Positions 1 through 5,231 of a DNA stretch of 5,231 nucleotides are shown here, piece by piece; positions within the stretch are counted from its first letter, which is position 1, and every line of letters starts with the position of its first letter. A program made the position numbers and the translations under genes. The DNA is taken from contig DBJV01000050.1 in assembly GCA_002297185.1 (NCBI GenBank), forward strand, positions 1-5,231. Reading direction: 5' to 3'. The DNA comes from Christensenella sp. UBA767 (GTDB taxonomy: Bacteria > Bacillota > Clostridia > Christensenellales > CAG-917). The notes beneath the pieces were generated by a model. The model was not told the DNA's origin. It did no database searches and saw only the letters and a list, made by a program, of their open reading frames with translations.

Positions 1-97
1 CCGCCTTGCGGCTCGAACTCCGAATAAGCACATTCCGTTAATAAGTGTGTTTCAAATACATAATATAAATATGTAATATAACTTATAACAATACAAT
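1..97. other. AT-rich intergenic edge, no gene supported
   Basis: All three plus-strand frames meet a stop within the first 76 bases, so at most the tail of a gene could be here, and nothing identifies one. Visible small structures are CCGC-CTT-GCGG (1-11) and TACATA (57-62) paired with TATGTA (70-75). The opening GGCTCGAACTCCGAAT resembles the ends of the intergenic repeat elements at the other side of the window, but is too short to call. Confidence 0.4.
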
Positions 98-127
98 AAA
101 AAAGCACGCAGGATTGCGTGCTTTTTT
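98..127 (-). terminator. Intrinsic terminator of the operon, symmetric and potentially bidirectional
   Basis: A perfect 13-bp inverted repeat: AAAAAAGCACGCA (98-110), loop GGAT (111-114), TGCGTGCTTTTTT (115-127). Read on the minus strand it begins about 20 bases after the TAA of the 631-aa gene and ends in a T-run, as expected of a rho-independent terminator. Because the A-run and T-run are mirrored, it could also stop transcription arriving on the plus strand, but no plus-strand gene is visible before it in the window. Confidence 0.93.
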
Positions 128-147
128 GTTGTTTGATTGTTTTGCAA

Positions 148-2043
148 TTACGCCGTTACAGCAGATTCCGTTGCAACGGTAGTTTCACCGCCCTCACCGT
201 TTTGGGGAGTTTCGGGATTTTCATCCGTGCCGAGTTCTTTTGCGAGCATAATGCGATCGCGAGAATCTTCCGTTCTCTTGCGAGTCTTTTCGCCCATGTC
301 ACGGCATACGCCTGCTGCGATGATAAGCACCACGCCGACTGCGCCGAGCGTGCAGAACCAGTTGCGCAATGAAACGACGTTGATAACTGCCATAAGCAAG
401 TTGTCGCTGTCAACCCACGTTGCTTGCATGTAGCCGAGCATACCGTAAGGTGCGTTCATTGAGAAGAGGTTAATTTCGAGTGCGTCATCGTCGTTGAGGC
501 AAAGACCGATTTGAAGCGCAGAGCCTTGCGTTGCCGCAGCGATGACTTCTGCAAGGTCTTCTTGCACGAGACCGCCGACTGCTTTGACTGCGCCGATTTG
601 ATCGAGTACACCGAGAACCAAGTTGACGATTTCGTTATCGAGAGACGTGATTGCCATAGGATCGCCGAGCATATCGAGAACGAGCCAATTGATGGGGCGT
701 TTGGTATAGCCCGTTGAGAACATCATCCAACCGTCCTCGTTGTAGCCGTACATATCCTTGACTGTGTTTCCGTTTTGATCGACGAGCGTGCCTTCATAGG
801 GGAACGTGCCGCCGTTTTTGACGTATTCGTCAACCATTGCCTTATCGTACAATTGATAGAGGAAGTTGCCGTCATCGCCGTAAACGGTCTTGCCGCTGCC
901 GTCCGGGTTTTCATAACCGGGTTGCGTATAGCACCAGCCTTTGTTGAGGATGAGGCGCAACACTACGGGGATAGTCATACGGCCGTTGACCTGTGCGTAC
1001 AAAAGGAGCGGATCGTCGAACGTGAGATAACCGTCTTGGTTAAAGCTGTTGTAGTTGTCGATAAACAACTTCTTCACGCGCGGATTGTTGAAACCTTCTT
1101 TGAGCAAGCCTTCGTAACCGCCGTTTGAGGTGTTGAAGTATTTGTAGATATAGTCGGTGATTGCAAGACCGAGAGCGCGTCTTTCAACGCTGTTGTTGAA
1201 AGCGTAATCGTAGTCGTTGAGGATATCGTACTTGTAGATAAAGTCGTAAAGTTCGATCTTTCTCGGATTTGCTTTTCTGAGGTTTTCGATTGCTTTATCT
1301 ATGGTTTCGATGTCCATATAATTGTCGTACCACTCGTTGAATCTCTCTGCAATGTACTCGTTGTCATATTCGAGTCCCGTGCGTTTTACGAGAGTTTTGT
1401 AGGAGAAGTCGCCGTTTTCCTTGATCGTCAATGCGCCCGTATCGGAGTCAACTTCAAATTCGTTGAGGTTTCCGTTAAGCACATTGTACATAAAGTAATC
1501 TCTTTCAAGTTTTGCGTTCTTCTCTGCTTGCGATTCGCCGTTGTAATACAAGTCCTCGCAGAAGAGAGTGTTTTGCGTTGCGTTTGAGATAACGTCGGGA
1601 ACGATGTACGTGAGGAGAAGTCCAAACACGCAAGTGAGGCACACGAACGCAATGAGCGTGCGCACCGTTTGCGAACGGATACTTCTCTTGGATTTCTTTC
1701 TCGTCACGACGAGCGTAATCGTCATGAAGATGACGCCGAACAAACCTGCAATAATCACGCCGACGAACGGCCAAACAGAGTAGTACGGCATAAGGTTGTA
1801 ACACTTGATGCCAAGCACGAGCGAGATGATAAATATCGGCAAATATGCAAGCACGTAAAGCACAACCGTAGCAACCGTGTACAAAACGGACGTTCTGGAT
1901 TGATCGTGTTTGGTGCGTTTGCTTATCGGAAAAGCCTTATCGACCTTCGTATCTGCGACTTCTTCGCTGTTTTGTTGCGTATCGACGATTTCGTCTTGAA
2001 CTGCATTGTTCATTTCTTCAACTGCATTATATTTGTCGCTCAT
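148..2043 (-). CDS. Membrane-anchored protein, 3 N-terminal TM + ~410-residue extracytoplasmic domain + 1 C-terminal TM; probable divergent paralogue of the upstream gene; function unknown
   Basis: Second and last gene of the operon, 631 aa, not recognised as a named family. Its ATG lies 1 nt past the stop of the preceding gene and is preceded by a strong AAGGAGGT. A hydrophilic, acidic N-terminal cytoplasmic stretch (1-50) leads into membrane segments at about 52-79, 88-114 and 127-148. The basic loop RKKSKRSIRSQTVR (115-128) fixes this loop inside the cell. Residues ~150-560 are then outside, and a final membrane segment (~561-580) is followed by a charged cytoplasmic tail (RDMGEKTRKR onward) ending in a Thr/Glu/Gly-rich stretch. 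The outer domain has DSDTGA (199-204), DGWMMFS (437-443), LVLDML (454-459) and VGGLVQEDL (489-497), in the same order as similar motifs in the neighbour. It has three outer cysteines (162, 371, 515), whereas the neighbour has none. No enzyme motif is visible. Co-translation and matching topology suggest that the two proteins act together at the cell surface; this is inference. Confidence 0.96.
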   Translation of the reverse strand: MSDKYNAVEEMNNAVQDEIVDTQQNSEEVADTKVDKAFPISKRTKHDQSRTSVLYTVATVVLYVLAYLPIFIISLVLGIKCYNLMPYYSVWPFVGVIIAGLFGVIFMTITLVVTRKKSKRSIRSQTVRTLIAFVCLTCVFGLLLTYIVPDVISNATQNTLFCEDLYYNGESQAEKNAKLERDYFMYNVLNGNLNEFEVDSDTGALTIKENGDFSYKTLVKRTGLEYDNEYIAERFNEWYDNYMDIETIDKAIENLRKANPRKIELYDFIYKYDILNDYDYAFNNSVERRALGLAITDYIYKYFNTSNGGYEGLLKEGFNNPRVKKLFIDNYNSFNQDGYLTFDDPLLLYAQVNGRMTIPVVLRLILNKGWCYTQPGYENPDGSGKTVYGDDGNFLYQLYDKAMVDEYVKNGGTFPYEGTLVDQNGNTVKDMYGYNEDGWMMFSTGYTKRPINWLVLDMLGDPMAITSLDNEIVNLVLGVLDQIGAVKAVGGLVQEDLAEVIAAATQGSALQIGLCLNDDDALEINLFSMNAPYGMLGYMQATWVDSDNLLMAVINVVSLRNWFCTLGAVGVVLIIAAGVCRDMGEKTRKRTEDSRDRIMLAKELGTDENPETPQNGEGGETTVATESAVTA

Positions 2044-2044
2044 T

Positions 2045-4675
2045 TTATTCTACCTCCTTTTGCGTATTTTCTTCCGCAGGCAAGGCGGTATCCTCCGTGG
2101 AGGTCGCATCTGCGTTTTGTTCGACGTTTTCGTCTTGCAAAACGTTTTTGCCTTTCTTTTTATTGCGTTTTTTGCGCTCTTCCGCTACTGCGGTGCCGTT
2201 TGCGTATTCACGCTCTTTCTCTGCGCACACAAAGCTGAGGAAGTAGAAGAACACCACGAGTCCCGTGAAGAACATAAGCATATCTCTGAGTGAGAAGAGC
2301 GGATACATTCTCGGCTTGTAGGAAAGATCGACCTTGACTTGTCTTACCTCATCGAGAGTCGTAAGACCGAGTGCGGACGGATAAGTTCCTGCGCCGATGG
2401 TGTCGCCGACAAGAATAGAGCCAATCATCTTGCCGTACGTTTGAGCCTCATATTGAGCCTTGTAGTATTTTTTTACAGCCGCATCCACTTCGCCCATTTC
2501 GGGATCGATAAATTCCCAGAACGGCTTGATGAGCGGAGATTGATAGGAATACAATCCTTGGAGTAAATTTACGAGGATTGAAGTGATATCGATAACGGGT
2601 TGATAATAAGTGCTACCGTTTGCTCTCTTTGCCTCTTTGAAGAGCGGAATTTCGATACCGCTGATGCTGAGACCTTTCACGGTTTCGCCGTTGACGGTGA
2701 GATCTTTAAGCACGAGACCGCCGACGAGTTTGCCGATGGTGTTTTGCACAAGAATGTTGTAAAGATCGATGCCGAACGTGTTAAGCACGCCGTCAAGAGC
2801 CGTGTTGAGGAATTGAGAGAGGTGATCGAGATCGAACGCATAATCGTCCTCGCCGAGGAGTGCGTTGTCAAAGTCGATATCGAGCAACACGTCGCCGCCT
2901 TCCGTCGCCTTTTTGGGATTCGTACCCATATTGCCCTCTTCGTCCGCTCTTACGAGTGCGACGTAGAGGTGATCTTTCTTTTCTCCGAAGATTTCGCCCT
3001 TGTAAATCAACACGAGGCTTGCATTCTTCAATTCGTAACTATCGTCAACGCCGACCAAGGATTTGATAAGTCCGCCAAGCGTGGTGCTACCGACGGTGCT
3101 GTTCATATCCGCGCCCATATCTTTGAGGCTCCAACCGTTTTCGAGTTTGGTAAGGATAGGAGCAATGATATTTGCAATAGTCGTTTGTTGACCGTCGAAA
3201 TTGATGGAAATGCTGTTGATAAGAGGAATCTTTTCGCCGAGTTTCTTGAGAATTTCACTTGCGCCGTAGTCACCGCTGGAGTTCTTGTCAAGCAACAAGT
3301 CGAAGAGTTGGTTGTCGCCGAGCAATGCGCCAACTTGCGCCACAAGATAATCGAGTCTGCCGTGCGTCAAGGAGAATCTGTCCGTGAAATAAACTTCTTG
3401 ATCGTAGTAAGCACTCTCTCTTGCGCTTGCCTCGGACGTATAGTACATATCGCGAGAGGCAATTGCGTTTTGAACGACCATCGCAACTTCGTCCGCATAA
3501 GTGTCGGAAGTCACGATAGCTTGAGATTCATAATAATCCTCGAGGATATCGAGAACGTTGTAAAGGCTGAATACCCAACCGTCGGAGAACAATCCGTTGG
3601 GATTGTAAATACCCGTGCCGTAGTCGCCTTCTGTGGTGTTGATAACGCTTACCGTTCCGCCTGCCGCGCCTTCGGGGAGTTCTTTTCCGTCTGCGTCAAC
3701 ATATACGGTGCCGACGGGCATCAAATCTTTGGCGTACCACACGTAAACGTATTGACCGTTGTCGGCATTTGCGGTTATGGTCTCCCATTTGCCCTTCTTT
3801 TCGTTATATTGAACGGTTTTGTAGCCTTTCTCTTTATACCAATAGTTGGAATAGGTCTTGCCGTTGATGACGAGTTTTCCGTCAATCGGTTTAAGTTCGA
3901 CAAGTTGATTTCTCTCAACGTCGGTAATCATGCCGTCGCCCGGCTCAATGTTGTTGTTCTTATCGACGTTAACTTTGGATGCACCTGTGTCCGTATCGGT
4001 CGTAAAGCTGATATCCACACCAACTTCGACCATTCCGTCCTCTTCGTCAGAGATGAGATAGCCGTACGTTACGGGCTCGTTGGAAATGTTGCCCGCAACA
4101 CCGCTCTTGTCTTTGCCTTCCATCTCGACGTTGTAGGCTTTTTTAATCAAATCGATTTTTTCAATAAGGTTGTTCGTCTCGTTCTTTTTGAAAGCGTTTG
4201 AGGAAAGGTTGCGATAATAGGAAAGTTGCGTCTTATAATCGGCAACCGTAACACCGTCTCCGTATGCTTTCTTCGTATCGGCTGCGATTTGCTCGATTTG
4301 AGACTCGAACACCGCGTCCATAACGAAACCTGTCAAGAGCATAACTACAAGACACGTCGCGACAACCGCAAACATTCTCACTCGGCTGCTTTTCACCGTT
4401 TTTGCAAGGATGATATGCACGATTGAAATAACCGCCCAAAGAGCAAATGCGATCCAAACGCCGTAAAGAGCAGGTGCGGTGACGTACGACTCGATTTGCA
4501 TAAAGAAACCGAGCGCTGTCGTGCTCACCGTGTCGCCCATGAACGGGTCGTGACCGAGGAACTTGACTGTCGTGAAACACACGGCAACCATAAACAGCGG
4601 AAGACCAAGCATATAGAACACGATTTTAAGTGCACGATACAACTTGACCTTTTGGTACTGTTGATTTTGGCTCAT
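2045..4675 (-). CDS. Large membrane-anchored protein, 3 N-terminal TM + ~670-residue extracytoplasmic domain + 1 C-terminal TM; function unknown
   Basis: First gene of the operon, 876 aa, not recognised as a named family. The start is supported by AAGGAG six bases upstream of the ATG. Hydrophobic segments lie at about residues 16-38, 70-92, 100-121 and 797-817. Basic residues after TM2 (KTVKSSRVR, 93-100) and after TM4 put the N-terminus and C-terminus in the cytoplasm and residues ~122-794 outside. There is no cleavable signal peptide; TM1 acts as anchor. The outer domain is rich in Asp, Tyr, Gly and Asn, contains no cysteine, and has beta-like stretches alternating with amphipathic helices. 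Notable sites are DTDTGA (227-232), DGWVFS (365-370), LGGLIKSL (533-540) and VGGLVLKDL (651-659). The cytoplasmic tail has a lysine-rich block (835-843), then an acidic end. No catalytic motif is seen. It shares its topology and several motifs with the next gene, so a paralogous partner in one complex is inferred. The reading frame is intact; function is unassigned. Confidence 0.96.
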   Translation of the reverse strand: MSQNQQYQKVKLYRALKIVFYMLGLPLFMVAVCFTTVKFLGHDPFMGDTVSTTALGFFMQIESYVTAPALYGVWIAFALWAVISIVHIILAKTVKSSRVRMFAVVATCLVVMLLTGFVMDAVFESQIEQIAADTKKAYGDGVTVADYKTQLSYYRNLSSNAFKKNETNNLIEKIDLIKKAYNVEMEGKDKSGVAGNISNEPVTYGYLISDEEDGMVEVGVDISFTTDTDTGASKVNVDKNNNIEPGDGMITDVERNQLVELKPIDGKLVINGKTYSNYWYKEKGYKTVQYNEKKGKWETITANADNGQYVYVWYAKDLMPVGTVYVDADGKELPEGAAGGTVSVINTTEGDYGTGIYNPNGLFSDGWVFSLYNVLDILEDYYESQAIVTSDTYADEVAMVVQNAIASRDMYYTSEASARESAYYDQEVYFTDRFSLTHGRLDYLVAQVGALLGDNQLFDLLLDKNSSGDYGASEILKKLGEKIPLINSISINFDGQQTTIANIIAPILTKLENGWSLKDMGADMNSTVGSTTLGGLIKSLVGVDDSYELKNASLVLIYKGEIFGEKKDHLYVALVRADEEGNMGTNPKKATEGGDVLLDIDFDNALLGEDDYAFDLDHLSQFLNTALDGVLNTFGIDLYNILVQNTIGKLVGGLVLKDLTVNGETVKGLSISGIEIPLFKEAKRANGSTYYQPVIDITSILVNLLQGLYSYQSPLIKPFWEFIDPEMGEVDAAVKKYYKAQYEAQTYGKMIGSILVGDTIGAGTYPSALGLTTLDEVRQVKVDLSYKPRMYPLFSLRDMLMFFTGLVVFFYFLSFVCAEKEREYANGTAVAEERKKRNKKKGKNVLQDENVEQNADATSTEDTALPAEENTQKEVE
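2051..2060 (-). promoter_or_regulatory. Ribosome binding site of the 631-aa gene, embedded in the end of the 876-aa gene
   Basis: The minus strand reads AAAGGAGGTA, a near-perfect anti-16S match. It encodes the last residues (KEV) of the upstream protein and sits about 8-9 bases before the ATG at 2043. With only one base between the upstream stop codon and this ATG, translation of the two genes is probably coupled. It fixes the start of the second gene. Confidence 0.88.
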
Positions 4676-4680
4676 AATGT

Positions 4681-4687
4681 TCTCCTT
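4681..4687 (-). promoter_or_regulatory. Ribosome binding site of the 876-aa gene
   Basis: The minus strand reads AAGGAGA, with AAGGAG followed by AACATT and then ATG. The six-base spacing supports the chosen start at 4675. Confidence 0.85.
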
Positions 4688-4750
4688 AACTTCTCATGCC
4701 CACGCCCACGTATGTAAGCGTGCGCACAATATATATAATATTACTTTTCT

Positions 4751-4779
4751 ATCATATCATAACAAAAATCATATTTCAA
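4751..4779 (-). promoter_or_regulatory. Sigma-A type promoter with extended -10, driving the two-gene operon
   Basis: Read on the minus strand, the -35 is TTGAAA (4774-4779) and the -10 is TATGAT (4751-4756), separated by exactly 17 bases. A TGA directly before the -10 gives the extended -10 TGn motif. Transcription should start near 4743-4745, leaving a leader of about 70 nt before the ATG at 4675. It is the only well-spaced near-consensus promoter I noticed between the repeats and the gene. Confidence 0.8.
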
Positions 4780-4803
4780 TACGATTTTCACAAAATTTTC
4801 TCG

Positions 4804-4819
4804 CCACAACAGATTGTGG
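4804..4819. repeat. Small hairpin upstream of the operon promoter
   Basis: CCACAA (4804-4809), loop CAGA, TTGTGG (4814-4819): a perfect six-base stem about 25 bases upstream of the -35. No T-run follows on either strand, so it is not a convincing terminator. It could be an operator-like site or simply a repeat remnant. Confidence 0.35.
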
Positions 4820-4863
4820 TCGTATGGATTTGCAAGCGAATATGTGGCTTTTAATATATTTTA

Positions 4864-4884
4864 TTCGGGTGTGGGTGTCCCACC
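4864..4884. repeat. 21-nt direct repeat, copy 1, with self-complementary core
   Basis: Starts TTCGGGTGTGG and ends GTCCCACC. It is identical over 21 bases to the copy at 5075-5095. The core GTGGG-TGT-CCCAC (4871-4883) can form a five-base hairpin. The two copies lie in the same orientation, 211 bases apart, bracketing the hairpin array and the left inverted element. Confidence 0.85.
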
Positions 4885-4896
4885 CCTCCTAAAAAA

Positions 4897-4990
4897 TTGT
4901 GATATTGTGTTTACGCACAGTTATATTTGCGCTTTGCGCAAGTGATATTTTTGGCTAATGCCAAAAGTGATATTGCGCCAGAGGCGCAGT
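4897..4990. repeat. Array of four short hairpins separated by a constant GTGATAT spacer
   Basis: GTGATAT (one copy GTTATAT) recurs at 4899, 4920, 4942 and 4967, spaced 21, 22 and 25 bases. After each copy comes a different but self-complementary sequence: TGTGT/GCACA (4906-4919, with one G-T wobble), TTGCGC/GCGCAA (4927-4941), TTTTGGC/GCCAAAA (4949-4966) and TGCGCC/GGCGCA (4974-4988). Loops are 3-4 bases. Spacers are conserved while stems differ and stay paired, so base pairing rather than stem sequence seems to be kept. I have the impression of similar arrays in other Clostridia genomes but cannot verify it here. Confidence 0.75.
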
Positions 4991-5012
4991 TGTGGAGAAT
5001 TTTGTATTTCGC

Positions 5013-5139
5013 TACGCTGGATTCCCACGTCGCAACATTCGTTACTCCTCGGAATGACATATGGAGAAATGTAGTTCGGGTGTGGGTGTCCCACCTGCTG
5101 TCATTGCGAGGAACAATGTGACGTGGCAATCTAGGCGTA
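5013..5139. repeat. Pair of inverted intergenic repeat elements (TGTCATT...CGAGGA...GACGTGG...AATC type)
   Basis: The right arm (5099-5139, plus strand) reads TGTCATT, CGAGGA, AATGT, GACGTGG, AATC, GCGTA in order. The reverse complement of the left arm (5013-5059) shows the same blocks in the same order with small insertions. The arms are separated by about 39 bases that include the second copy of the 21-nt direct repeat. The motif resembles a REP-like intergenic repeat family seen in many unrelated bacteria (general knowledge, not checked). It may be a small non-autonomous, MITE-like unit; no transposase or target-site duplication is visible. Confidence 0.65.
5075..5095. repeat. 21-nt direct repeat, copy 2, with self-complementary core
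   Basis: Identical over 21 bases to 4864-4884, with the same GTGGG-TGT-CCCAC hairpin core. It sits between the arms of the inverted element pair. Confidence 0.85.
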
Positions 5140-5183
5140 AGCCGCATTTATGGAATATTCCATTAGCGTGCAAAGTACGCCTA
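5132..5183. repeat. Nested inverted repeat around a 14-base palindrome
   Basis: TAGGCGTA (5132-5139) and TACGCCTA (5176-5183) are exact inverted copies. Between them lies the perfect palindrome ATGGAATATTCCAT (5150-5163). The outer left copy overlaps the end of the inverted element. A further small hairpin, AGGC-GGA-GCCT, follows at 5199-5209. No gene overlaps this stretch. It could be a repeat terminus, a structured transcript or a protein binding site. Confidence 0.5.
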
Positions 5184-5231
5184 ACGTCACTCGTAAACAG
5201 GCGGAGCCTACGCAAAATCCTGCATTGCGAT

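Noticed and set aside
1..33. Possible tRNA fragment (GTTCGAGCC on the minus strand) or the start of a minus-strand gene at 33
   Set aside because: The bases around the TTCGA-like string do not pair as a T-arm, and the ATG at 33 has no good ribosome binding site; only 11 codons are visible.
3926..3964. EF-hand or dockerin-like calcium loop around DKNNNIEPGDG (residues 238-248 of the 876-aa protein)
   Set aside because: The spacing of acidic residues does not fit the DxDxDG loop well, and there is only one copy; the whole domain is rich in Asp and Asn.
2600..4201. A 533-codon open frame on the plus strand, antisense to the 876-aa gene
   Set aside because: It is codon-aligned with the real gene on the opposite strand, so its lack of stops only means that the real gene avoids TTA, CTA and TCA codons there. 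It lacks membrane or domain logic, and the minus-strand frame has a promoter, ribosome binding site, clean topology and terminator.
4871..4896. GTGGG/CCCAC hairpin followed by a short A-run as a terminator
   Set aside because: The stem is only 5 bp and no T-run follows it on either strand at the right distance; it is better explained as part of the 21-nt repeat.
4897..4990. CRISPR array
   Set aside because: The constant unit is only 7 bases, the intervening sequences are self-complementary rather than unique spacers, and no cas gene is present.
4911..5147. Short open frames on both strands across the repeats (78 aa minus, 64 aa plus)
   Set aside because: They are translations of the hairpin array and inverted repeat elements, are mutually overlapping, and have no convincing ribosome binding site.

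Overview
The window holds one complete two-gene operon on the minus strand, flanked on its upstream side by a dense patch of non-coding repeats. No phylogenetic marker is present. The strong AAGGAGG-type ribosome binding sites, a near-consensus sigma-A promoter with extended -10, a classic intrinsic terminator and moderate GC content suggest a Gram-positive, Clostridia-like bacterium, perhaps a gut lineage. This placement is an inference with modest certainty.

Layout, in the direction of transcription (right to left): a repeat-rich intergenic region (about 4864-5231); the operon promoter (4751-4779); a leader of about 70 nt; gene 1 (4675 to 2045, 876 aa); gene 2 (2043 to 148, 631 aa), which starts 1 nt after the gene 1 stop codon with its ribosome binding site inside the gene 1 coding end; then a strong terminator (98-127). 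Positions 1-97 are AT-rich, with no gene I can support.

I do not recognise either protein as a member of a named family. Both have the same unusual plan: a cytoplasmic N-terminus, three closely spaced membrane segments, one very large extracytoplasmic domain (about 670 and 410 residues), one final membrane segment, and a charged cytoplasmic tail. By eye they also share short motifs in the same order: a D[ST]DTGA-like site, a GT..VD..G stretch followed by DGW(x)FS and an L.LD.L, and VGGLVxxDL. I read them as divergent tandem paralogues that are co-translated and probably form a membrane complex facing the outside. No ATPase, protease, transferase or other enzyme signature is visible in either, so the function is unknown.

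The upstream region carries four kinds of repeat structure: a 21-nt exact direct repeat present twice, a run of four small hairpins separated by a constant GTGATAT spacer, a pair of inverted TGTCATT...GACGTGG elements, and nested palindromes near the right edge. These look like mobile or REP/MITE-like intergenic repeats and account for the short spurious ORFs there.
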